This document shows positions 46,958 to 57,246 of a stretch of DNA of 64,000 bases, in pieces. Source of the DNA: Stomorhina lunata (taxonomy: Eukaryota; Arthropoda; Insecta; Diptera; Rhiniidae); the NCBI GenBank assembly GCA_933228675.1, contig OW121740.1:33386292-33450291 (forward strand), written 5' to 3'. A model generated the notes under the pieces. It was not told where the DNA came from, ran no database searches, and was given only the letters and a program-made list of their open reading frames with translations. The translations under genes were made by a program, and so were the position numbers. The first letter of the stretch is position 1; every line of letters begins with the position of its first letter.

Positions 46958-48654
46958 ATAAATTATACCCCAAAATATATAAAATTAAAAATTACCTTTC
47001 TAACATCGCCATTTAAAACCAAATTGCAATGTTAAACTAACCAACGTCTGAGCATCGCTAATTGTCCAACATTCTGTCTAAACTTGACCCTTATTATATT
47101 AAATATAATTTATTAAAACTTTTCAAGTTAAATTGTTTGTTATAAAAGGGGGTCTTTAATGATGTTTCAAGTGAAAAAATATTTATTTAGCCTAAAAGAG
47201 CATTTAATAGAGCTAATTATCACAACTTTATTATAATTTTGCCTTTGGCTTTTAGTTTCAATAAATTGGACTTAAGAGAAAAAACGTACCCCTTTTAAAA
47301 TAAAATAAAGTTCAAGGTAAATTAATGAAATTATTTAGTTTTTTTTCTCAATAGCATCAAAGCATTTGCTATGATGCTTTAGAGAAAAAATTTCAAACAT
47401 TTTTATCTTGTATTTATTTTGATTTCTCTATTAAATTTTGCCTTAAATTTCGTGCTTTTTTTTATTTATTTGTGATTCTCTATTTGTTTAATTTCTTTTA
47501 CTTAAGAAAAAATCTTTCGTTCTGGCTTTTTAAACTAATTTTCGAGATTTTTGTCCTTTAACACTATAACCTCGTAATTTTTTTTTTATTTCTTCTTTTA
47601 GTTATTTTAATATACAAGATTATATACTGGCATTATGTACTTAAATACATCATTATATACATTAAACATTTTACTCTTCTTTTTTGGTTTATATACACAT
47701 AGATTTTGCTGCCATTCGTATTTTTCTAGCTTTTACATTGGCCTCTGGTGTCTGTTTATTCAAGTACAGTTTGTTGGCCAGATATACGAGTTGACCCAAA
47801 TTGTATCTCTACATATATATAAAGATTTTTAGTTTTTTGCTTTCTTTTTAACAGAAAAGACATTCTCTACTAGATTGTGGTATGTTTACTTAAAGTCTGT
47901 GCAAACTTAAAGTGTTTCTTATTTTTTTCCCCCAGTTTTTTTTTTTTGTTTTCATTGTTGTTATTTATGACTTTTTTAAATAATTTATTTTGTTGGTTTA
48001 TAAGCCAGAGACAAACAGGAAGCAAAACTTTTATCCTTTTTCTTTGAATTTGTTACAGGGAAATTGAAAAACATCATGTTCTTGCATTTGGATGTATAAA
48101 GACATATATACGAGTATGTATGAAATAAGACAAAAGCATATGGTGTTGCATAATGCATTTTTTAGATTATAATAAACTAATTGGTATATACTTTTAATTT
48201 TCTAATGGGTTGATATTTTGTGCATTATTAATATAATTCTTACTAGCTTTTAATATTTGGTTTTTAAACATATATTTTCTTACAGATTTATATCTGAAAC
48301 TAAAGAGCCCTCTTCAACTTTAAGTCGTCAATCGCGTAGAGTGATATTGAATTCTAATAAATATTTTTAATGAAATATTTTATATTTGCAAATATTAAAG
48401 AGAATACTTTCCTAAGAAGTTCACCATTACGAGCACTAGGATGAGAATAAAATGGATATAATTCTTGAAATGCATGTTTTATGTTTGAAAAATTTCTTTG
48501 GCAAGACATGTAAAATTGTGCAGCATACTTTTGGGATGTTCAAGAAATTTTTTTTTAAGATTGTGGCAACAAAATATGTAATGTTCCTTACATAAATCAG
48601 TGGTTTCGATGAAATTTGTTCACACTAAGGCGGATGTTAACAAAATAATATCTA
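46958..48654. other. AT-rich intergenic DNA, nothing identified
   Basis: Unique AT-rich sequence. No repeat shared with the rest of the window and no credible gene. Confidence 0.5.
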
Positions 48655-49935
48655 AAGAGTGCTCTAAATATAATTTGTAGTTGGATTTTCTTAAATAAAA
48701 ATCAAACCTTTTAATATAAAAACTCTACAAAATACGCAAATATAATGACATATTATACAAAATCATTTAGCATTAAAATGTTTACTTAGTACTCGGGTTT
48801 TGCAAAATTATCGACTTTTAAAGATTTTACAGTTGCTTCTGATACCTTTTTGGAGCATGTGTTCCACCTGCGCTTAAAATCGGACATGTTCTTGGAAATC
48901 TTTCCTGTGTTCTTCAATTCCTTTTTTACCAGAGCCCAATATCTTTCCACAGGCCGAAGTTCTGGACAGTTAGGTGGATTTGCCTCTCGTGGTACAAAAA
49001 TGACATTATTCTTTAAGTACCACTCAAGTGCCTTTTTTCCATAATGGCATGATGCCAAATCGGGCCAAAAAAATGTAGTCACTCTGTGCTCTCTTAAAAA
49101 GGGTAACAACTGTTTTTGTAGGCACTCCTTTATATAAATTTCTGTGTTTATTGTGCCAGATGCCACAAATAATTTACTTCTTTTGCCACAACTGCAAATA
49201 GCTTGCCACACGAGAAACTTCTTAGGGAATTTTGTTTGTTTTTTTGTGCGAAACTCTTGCCGAACATTGCCCCGTTTATCAGCAACATAAAAATCTTGAC
49301 CAGGAAGTTGAGAAAAGTCTGCCAGTACGTATGTTTCATCATCCATCACACAACAGGTGTATTTTTTTATAAAATCAGACTTCAATTTTTTCGCTCGTTT
49401 TTTTTTGCTTCTAAGTTCTTTATAGCATTGCGATCTGGAACCTTTTGGACTTTGTATGTCTTCAGTGCAGCATAAGCTTTGACTCTATGTGCAAAATTCT
49501 TTGAACATTTCACCGTACGAGCTGCTTTTCTTAAAGAAGTGTTAGGCGCTCTTCGAAAGAGTCGCTCGAGTTCTTTTGCCTTACCAATATCTGTAGGACC
49601 TTTTTTCCTCCCTGATCCAGGTTTTCTTTCAATGCTCAGGTTTTCCTTATACCGTCTGATGGCATTAAAAACCGTTCGAGGGTCAACTTTCAAATTTTTA
49701 GCTATTTTTTTTAAATTCCATGACGGATTTTTTTGAAAAGTTTTAATTATATTTTCACGAACTTTTCTTTCGCAGTCCATTTTGATTGAAATAAATATTG
49801 AAAATTAATAATTTCTAAGATAATAGTATCTGACATACCTATAGAAACTAACTTGATCAAAAAATAAATTATTTCTTGCACTATGGATAAATTTTGTCTA
49901 AAATAGTAAATGCATATATTTTTTAGAACACTCTT
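48655..49935 (-). mobile_element. Complete 1.28-kb DD37E Tc1/mariner-type transposon, inactivated
   Basis: Inverted ends AAGAGTGCTCTAAA (left) and AAGAGTGTTCTAAA (right, inverted), one mismatch in 14, each flanked by TA (48653-48654 and 49936-49937). The transposase fills 48786-49780 on the minus strand. A length near 1.3 kb is normal for the superfamily. Confidence 0.9.
48786..49780 (-). pseudogene. DD37E (ITmD37E-type) transposase with one frameshift
   Basis: Two abutting minus frames. The first (ATG at 49780 to 49382, 132 codons) is the DNA-binding half, with a helix-turn-helix region around IAKNLKVDPRTVFNAIRRYK and a basic GSGRKKG linker. The second (to 48786) is the catalytic half: first Asp in CCVMDDETYV, second in WPDLASCHYG, and the Glu in CPELRPVERYW with 37 residues between, the DD37E signature known mainly from mosquitoes. 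All three acidic residues are intact. The frame shifts once, inside two A-runs near 49381-49407, so the lesion could be a homopolymer slip or a sequencing error. Otherwise the protein is full length (about 330 residues), suggesting a young copy. Confidence 0.9.
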
Positions 49936-49937
49936 TA

Positions 49938-51280
49938 TTGTATTTGATTTAAATCAAAACTATTAACATCTCAAAATAATCATATCTTTAAAACGGATTG
50001 TTCGGTTTTGTTGATAATTACAGAATAGAATAACAAATAAAAATATCTTTAAGTTTTAAAAATTATTTTTTTTTTTATAAGATAAACGGATTCGGAGTTA
50101 TTTGTACTTCAGTGTACATTTTTTATTTATTTTTTTCAAATTTTAATTTTTTTATTATAAAAAATCGAAGATGATAAAAATGTACTATTTTGATTACATG
50201 GTCACAACATTTCAAATAAAATAGTGTGAAAAATGTGAATGTTTCAAATAGAAGAAACCTCATTTCCTGAAAATCTCTTCATAAATAGTGATTTTGTTAA
50301 CAAAAAGATAAAGGAAGTGAGTAAAAATTAAAGTATTTTGAAAATTGTAGCCGTTTTAAATTTTTTAATTTCATATGAAAAATGTTTGATAAGTTTTTAA
50401 TTTATTGTAAAATCACTTGAAATTAATGGTTTTCATAATATTAGGCTTATATTGTTAAGAACTTTCATAGTTTTATGATCGTCAAATAACAATTGTAAGA
50501 TTTTAACTTTTTCGATTTTTTATGAATTTTTGAAAAATAAAAATTTTTCGATTTTGCAAAAAAAAAATACATTCTTAAATTTTTATATGAAAAGCTCCAC
50601 AACCGTTGACCATATATAAAAAATTATCATATCAAGGCTTAAGTGAATGAAGTTAGATAAGCCATTCCCAAGATATGACAAAATCAATGGAACAACTTCT
50701 GTGAAAATTCGTAATATTAGAAAAAAATTAAAAAAAAGTCATATCCATCGAATTTTAAATTGTATGTGTTTTCGTACGTAGAGGACCATAATAAATTGAA
50801 ATTAAATTGTTAGACTTGAAAGTAAATTCTCTTGTTAACTAGTGTAATCGTTGTTTTTTATTCCATATTTATAAAAATTTTCAGTACAAAATTAAGTACT
50901 TAAAACTTAAGCCCAGCTAATATTACGACCAACGATTTCTTGAACCTCCTAAAACTATGCATTTAAAATAAAATCATTTTTCATACTTTTTGCCTATAAC
51001 TGGACCAACACTGATGATATGGCACCTTTTAATTGATGTTGTGGAAAGAATAATAGAGGGAATAGTGTTTGTTGGCACTCGATTTATATTAGGAAGTATA
51101 TAAAACTAGAAACATAATTCACATTGCCAGCTTCGGGCCAAGCACCCGTCATCATATATAATTGTAATTAATTATACTAATTCATTATCACAGCATCCTC
51201 TATTGGCTGTAAGCCTGCAGTATTAGCACGCCGCACTATGGTATGTCTGCTGCAAAAAAGCCATTTTTTTACCATCTCTT
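49938..51280. other. AT-rich intergenic DNA with one composition outlier
   Basis: Mostly unique AT-rich sequence. At about 51196-51270 a less AT-rich patch stays open for about 30 codons (starting SSIGCKPAVLARRTM) and is bounded by TTATCACAG and GTATGTCTG, which look like splice sites. No family is recognised. Confidence 0.4.
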
Positions 51281-51958
51281 TAAAAATCTAATGGTGCAGT
51301 TCTATAGAGAAGAGTCTAGATATTAACATTGATCATTAATATCTAGGCACTAGTTTTGAAGGAAAAGTTATGTTAAGCGTTATTAAAAAAGTATTGAAAT
51401 GTGATTAATATTCCAAAACTAAGAGTAAAGAAATATTTTATCAAACTCAGTAACTCATTCATCAAATATAAGTTCATGTCATTAATCCTGATATCGATTT
51501 AATTAAGGTACAGAACCTTGGTTTTAGTCTAAAAAGGAAAATAACTTATTCTCGTATATAGTTTAGAAGATATCAGGAAATCAAAAAACCTCGACAAAAT
51601 CAATGTTTTCCTTTTTCTTCAGGGAAAAGTTAAGTTGACTCAGTTTTTCTTGGTACTCACACCATAACAACGTAAAAGGCAAAAGTCTGTTCTTAAGATT
51701 GAATGAAAAAAGTTTGATCAAATTTACCGATCGTAGAACAAAGTTCAAAATTTTCTGAAAAAAGTCTCATAAATTGTTACTCACAATTTAAGCAAAAAGT
51801 GTTGCAGTAATTTAGGCTTAACTTTTTAATCAAATTGTATTTAAGTGCTAGTCCAAGGCTGGTACCGACGGATTTCAACTGAAAGTAGAACTCTTTTTGG
51901 GTTATCTAAGAGACGTGTGCCGAATTTCCACAAATTCTGTTGAAAATTACGGCTTATA

Positions 51959-53229
51959 AAGGGTGGTTAAATTGTAAGGGCCGATGTTGAATGTGAACCA
52001 CACCTAAACGCCAAGTTTTTTTCCGAATTTTTTTTGACATTTCCCTATTTCAGACTTACTCAGTTTGAACCATGGAGAGATACACAATCCAACAACGTGT
52101 TAAAGTTATCCAGACTTATTATGAAAATGGGCGTTTAAATCAAAATGCATATCGTGCACTTCGTGATTTTTTTGGTCAATTTGATCGTCTAAATGCGCGT
52201 ACAATCGTAAAAATCGTGGAAAAATGCGAGCAAACCGGATCTGTAGAAGATGTGAGAACACTAGTGCATGATCGTACAGCTCGTACTGCAGAAAATATTG
52301 CTGCAGTTCGCGATAGTGTGGCTGAAGAGCCGTCCACCTCATCTCGTCGTCGTGCCCAACAATTGCACCTCTCACGCTCGTCGTTGATGAACATTATGCA
52401 TAAAGACTTGCATTTACACGCTTACAAGGTGCAATTGGCTCAAGAACTAAAGCCTCTTGACCATTCCAAACGTCGTGAATGGGCAGAATGGTGGCAAGAG
52501 TGGATGATCAATTTTCGAAGAAAATTATCTCCAGTGATGCGGCACATTTTCACCTCAGTGGATTCGTCAATAAACAGAATTGCCGCATTTGGGCCAATGA
52601 GAATCCAAGAGTGATTGTCAAAAAACCAATGCACCCACAAAGAGTGACTGTTTGGTGCGGTTTATGGGCTGGCGGCATCATCGGGCCGTATTTTTTCGAA
52701 AATGAGGCCGGTCAGGCAGTTACTGTGAATGGTGTTCGCTATCGTGAGATGATAACGAACTTTTTATGGCCCGAATTGGAAGATATGGATGTGGACGATA
52801 TGTGGTTTCAGCAGGACGGTGCCACTTGCCACACAGCTAACGAAACAATGGCTCTTTTGCGCAACAAATTCAATGGCCGTGTTATCTCACGTAATGGCGA
52901 TGTCAATTGGCCACCAAGATCATGTGATTTGACACCGTTGGACTTTTTTCTTTGGGGTTATTTGAAAGAAAAGAGCTAAAGAGCTAAAGAATGAGATAAT
53001 TCGGCACATTAACGGCATAGAATCTCCATTATGCCTCAGGGTCATCGAAAATTTGGACCATCGGATGGAGGTTTGCCGCCGTGGTCGCGGCTCCCATGTG
53101 GCCGATATTTTGTTCCATACATAATTGAGTAATACCAATATATCATACTAAAATACAATTACAATAATTTCCTAAATAGTTTGCGTTTTTTTCAAAATCA
53201 ACATCGGCCCTTGAAATTTAACCACCAGA
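51959..53229 (+). mobile_element. 1.27-kb DD41D (rosa-type) mariner, copy M1
   Basis: Inverted ends with the shared core GGTGGTTAAATT and GGGCCGATGTT. It is inserted at TA (51957-51958 and 53230-53231) in family T; T1 near 22610-22625 has the uninterrupted TATA context. The outermost two or three bases do not pair, so the exact border is uncertain by that much. Confidence 0.85.
52072..53124 (+). pseudogene. DD41D mariner transposase, frameshifted and partly deleted
   Basis: The ATG at 52072 opens the DNA-binding half (YTIQQRVKVIQTYYENG, then a helix-turn-helix region near RRRAQQLHLSRSSLMNIM). The frame shifts near 52505. The catalytic half continues with ISSDAAHFHLSG (first Asp), WFQQDGATCHTA (second Asp) and CDLTPLDFFLWGY (third Asp), with 41 residues between the last two: the DD41D signature of the rosa group first described from the fruit fly Ceratitis rosa. 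A stop at about 52977 follows KEKS. An apparent small deletion with an 8-bp repeat (GAGCTAAA) moves the C-terminus, ending HVADILFHT at 53124, into a third frame. Catalytic residues survive, but the gene cannot make one protein. Confidence 0.9.
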
Positions 53230-53660
53230 TATATTGAGAAGAAAAACTGCTGAAAAATAGGTGCCCAAGTGAGGTACCTCAATAAGTGGAAGGATTTCAA
53301 CTAAAATTAGAGCTTTTTGTTGGATAAACTAAAAGATGTGTGTCGAATATCATCAAATTTTGTACATAGGTGAAAAATTGGGGGATCCAATACAGGTACT
53401 CCAAGAAGTCGACGAATTTCGAAATTTTTCTGAATTTGTCTTCTGTATATAAAACTGTGAACCGCCGTGGTATAGCAGGTCATGCGCCTAGCATACCAGA
53501 GGCCCAAGTTCGATCCCTGGCCAGACTCACTTGAAAAAATAAATTTTCAAAAAGCGGCGGTTCACCTCATAACTCAGCTAGCCACTGGTTATTGAGTATT
53601 AGGCTATGTAAAACTTCTCTAACTAATGCATTTGCCGTTCGGAGCCGGCGTTAAAACGTA

Positions 53661-54390
53661 CACTCAGAATATTATGTAAGTAAAATTAACTAAAAATGTA
53701 ATTTGAAATGAATGAATATTCATTTAAAAACCGGTCAACTGATTTTTCATTCAAATTCAATAAATATTTCATTTAAATTTAACTGACAAATATTTAAACT
53801 ACATTTTCAGTTTTAAAAACGGAATATTCAGTTGTTTTCAAAAAAATTACTGACAAAAATTTAAACTACATTTTTAGTATAAAAAACGGAAATTTTCATT
53901 TATTTTTAAAAAAATTGAATGGTAAAAAACTACGTAAAATTTACGTAAAACGGACAATTTTCATTTGTTTTGTGATTTACTTAACATAAAAGACGAAACC
54001 ATAAAAAGGTTATATCCTTTAAGGCATAAAAAAACCAAACAGACAAAACAAAGTTTGTTGTTTGCTTAGGCCATACCCCGTGATAGGCGGCCAGTATTAT
54101 AAAAAGTTTCTTCAGTAGGCAAACCTAAGATACTTAAGGAAAACCAATAATTAAACAAATACGAATTATATTTGATACAATAATTGAAAAAATTTATAAA
54201 AACGAAACAACTGATATTTTCAAATGTTACGGATTTTCAGTATTTTTTTGTAGGTTGTTTTTAAAACAAATGTATAAATATGTTAAAAATCAATTTTCAT
54301 ATAAATTTAAATGAATATTCATTTGAAAACAACATAACCGAAAATTTCCTAAACAACACACAATCAGTTACTGTAATAATTTCCTGAGTG
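53661..54390. mobile_element. 730-bp TIR element inserted in SINE S4, TA-flanked
   Basis: Ends CACTCAGAATATTA and, inverted, CACTCAGGAAATTATTA, flanked by TA at 53659-53660 and 54391-54392. SINE copy S3 shows the uninterrupted sequence (inverse of GGGACCTACGTTTTAACG at 23883-23900), proving both borders. Subterminal palindromes of the form AATGAATATTCATTT occur near both ends (about 53716 and 54310). No coding frame. TA duplication suggests a Tc1/mariner-type miniature element. Confidence 0.9.
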
Positions 54391-54481
54391 TAGGTCCCTT
54401 TCAAGGAGTCTAAAAATAGAATCGGATGCAGCTCATTGTCTGAGAGAAGAACCCCCTGTTCCAATTGGAATGTTGTCGGGG

Positions 54482-54484
<3 letters not shown>

Positions 54485-54568
<84 letters not shown>
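54485..54568. repeat. (TA)n microsatellite forming the SINE tail
   Basis: About 40 TA units with one G. The other SINE copies have only a short AT tail at this place, so the expansion is specific to this copy. The overlapping translated frames (IYIYIY) are artefacts. Confidence 0.97.
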
Positions 54569-54576
<8 letters not shown>

Positions 54577-54747
54577 AAACTGAGCAAGTATGAAAAATTT
54601 CATAGTTGAAGGATCAGTGCTTCTAATTTTTTGCATTTCGATGTATAAAAAAATCACACTTGCAACGTCATAACCCATATTTTTGTCGCTCATATGGAAG
54701 AATTCCTGGCATATATTAGCTAACTACATTAACGGATGATAACGTAG

Positions 54748-54870
54748 TGTAACAGGTGATACCACGAGAAGGTCAGTTTCCACAGTTGAGATCAAGGATA
54801 ACGAAGATAAGTATGTGCTTGCCAAGTTAAGACCAATCAGAAACGTTGCTTGGTATCCAACATCCCATAT
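54748..54870 (-). mobile_element. Diverged fragment of family E
   Basis: Inverse of the E segment around 32760-32885: the phrases GTAACAGGTGATACCACGAG, CACAGTTGAGAT and GCCAAGTTAAGACCAATCAG match at roughly 75-80%. Much older than E1-E3. Confidence 0.65.
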
Positions 54871-55623
54871 ATAGCCCAGATCTATTGCTGTAATTAAAAT
54901 CGAAATGTATTAAAATTTGCAACAAATTAATTACTTTTAGAAGGAGCGAAACAAATTATAAGATATATGTATATCGTCATCTTAATATGCAAACCTTTCA
55001 AATGTAAGTTCAGTTTAACACTTAACTTACATTTAACTTCAATGTAAATTGATCCTAAAAGTATGCAATAAAATGTTCATTGCTCGATAATTTGGGCTGT
55101 GCTAAGTGAGACTTTAGTCCATACATAATGAAAGTAAAAAAAGCGAGGTGTTTAAATTGCCAGCCGTAAATGCGAAACTTATATACTCCCCTGGTTCTGA
55201 ATGCCACTACAAAGTGAAAGGTAAAATAATTTGAAACTCTCAAGGCAATTTCACTGTATTCTAGAAAATTATTTCATATTCCTGTTTCTTTTTCATATTT
55301 AAATTATTTATTTGATAGTGAAACAAAGTTGCAGAACGCTTAAATTCCAAATTGAAAACCACTTTGACGAAATTAGAAAACAAACTCATTTCACTTTTGT
55401 AGAACCTGGGCGACTGTCTTTGTAAGAATTTTGTATCTGATAATAATGCTCAAGAGGCTATAACAATATATATATATATGGAATGTAATTGAATATAAGA
55501 TTTTTAATCTGTAATGTCGCTAATGGTTTCACTTTCCTACATGTAGATAAGGTAAAATTCGTAAAATAGCTAAATACCAAATTCTGATATAGTAATACTT
55601 ATTTATCAAACTGACATTTTTGA
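54871..55623. other. AT-rich intergenic DNA, nothing identified
   Basis: No repeat or gene recognised. Confidence 0.45.
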
Positions 55624-55887
55624 AGCAAACTTTTAAGCAAAAATTTTGAAGTATACTTTAGGGATGTTCAAAGTTAGTTCGATGCAAAAAGTTTATTGAA
55701 ATTTGGTATTCATTTTGATTCGTTTTTAAAAATATATATTGTTTTATTAAAACTCTTTTACTATTGGTCATCTTTTGGCAAATAACTACAATAAAAAAAA
55801 TAAAGTAAACTGAGCATCTTTTAAATAATTTTGATTATCCTTAAAAAAAATGTTTTGGAAATATCTAAGATTTCGATCGATATCGAT
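55624..55887. mobile_element. Family C, copy lacking the left end
   Basis: Aligns with 26145-26410 (CTTTTAAGCAAAAATTTTGA onward, ending TTTCGATCGATATCGAT). Both terminal GGGCCC parts are absent. Confidence 0.75.
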
Positions 55888-57246
55888 GATTTAGTTAAAA
55901 TGAGTAAAACATAATACAAGCTTTTAAGGAATTCTTCATTTAAATTAATAGCTCAAACAATTTTTAAACACAAAATTTGATTAAAACTAAAAATTTTGAG
56001 ATTATTCCTGAATTTAACAACGACAATTAATTTTGCCGAATTACCATATTTCTTAGCCACTAAAATCCGACCCTAACTAACTAAATTTCAACAATATTGT
56101 AACATTTCAACTGGCTAATAATAATGATCTTACGGAAGCAATTGCATAACTTCAAAAGCGAACTATTTTTAAAAGTTTTTTGTTTTAATTTTCCCTTTTT
56201 TTAGTTTTGGTTATTACCACAGCAAAGTGTGAACACAATTTTATGAAAACTGTTAACAACATGACCAAAGATTCAAATTTTCCAATTAGATTTTAACTTG
56301 AAACTCTAAATACGAAACGCATTAGATGAGATGTCTACAGAATGCAAAATCTATATGAATCAGAAAGTGCCATGGTTAAAGATATTTAACAACGTGCAGC
56401 GATGCTTGTAGTATTCCACTCTGTAACTCTGTATGATAAAACCAAATTGGCAAATGTTCTAGTGCAATAGAAGAAAATAGTAAATATTCTGCTTTGTACT
56501 CGAATAGTCGAACAATAATGTTTCTAAACGATAAAGTAACGTAACATTGGAAAACACTAAAATAATTTGCATTTATCGCAGATAAGCATTTGTAAATTCC
56601 TACCAATTTCAAAACCATTATTTGAACTGATAAAAATGCATGTTTCTCTGTCTGTCTATCTGGATGTCGCTTATTGTTACTACACAGCAACTGGAGGAGC
56701 AAGTGAACCAAAACAGAGTATAGATAGCGAATTTTTAGCAATAGGAGTAAGTTCTCATGTAAGGTAATGTTGCTATTGGTAACGATGAGGATGGTGGGGG
56801 CTGACTGGCTGATTGGATGGCTCACTGGAAGCATGTAGGATGTATTGTGGCAAATTGTATGCAAAATATTTGTTACATATGAAAGAATCATGTTAATCCT
56901 TGTATCCTTATGTTGCCACCGCCAATTCTGCGGTTGACATCATCAGATGCTGCTGCTGCTTGCTGGTACTGTGTGGTATGATGGTGGTTGAAGCAGTGGC
57001 TATGATGGTAAATTATGTTAAATCTATTATTGTGGCTTCACTAAATGCATCGTCTAACTTTATATCCTCCTTTTATTAAACGGCAGGCTAAACTAATTTC
57101 ATTCTATTTTCACTAAACGGAAAGATATGGAAAATTGTTGGAGGACTTTAATATGATAGTAGACATTCATATGTGTTTTAGATATTACGGCAGTTTAATG
57201 GAATTTTCATTTTTTATTTAGGAAAATTTATCCTAAAGCAAAATCT
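55888..57246. other. Intergenic DNA; 56560-57010 is less AT-rich
   Basis: Nothing assigned. The block 56560-57010 has balanced composition with a GCTGCTGCTGCTTGCTGG stretch. Both strands carry medium frames (171 codons minus at 56376-56891), but neither shows a recognisable domain. It may be conserved non-coding or exon-adjacent DNA. Confidence 0.35.

Larger units (their letters stand above)
53458..54570 (+). mobile_element. tRNA-derived SINE, copy S4, itself split by a 730-bp element
   Basis: Head GTGGTATAGCAGGT and B-box GTTCGATCCC, body as in S2 and S3, tail expanded to (TA)n at 54485-54568. The 12-bp target duplication TATATAAAACTG lies at 53446-53457 and 54571-54582. T2 shows the uninterrupted site near 28408. 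Without the insertion at 53661-54390 the SINE would be about 380 bp including its long tail. Confidence 0.9.
51281..54690 (-). mobile_element. Family T element, copy T3, split by two nested insertions
   Basis: Inverse of T1 and T2. 51281-51958 matches the unique 3' part and one tandem unit. 53230-53457 continues the tandem units, and 54583-54690 matches the start (ATTTTTTGCATTTCGATGTA inverted). The two gaps are exactly the mariner (51959-53229) and the SINE (53458-54570). T1 and T2 supply the uninterrupted sequence at both points. Confidence 0.82.

Noticed and set aside
56376..56891. 171-codon minus-strand frame as a gene
   Set aside because: Starts with TTG or internal ATG only, no domain, and a competing frame on the other strand. 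Composition alone does not support coding.
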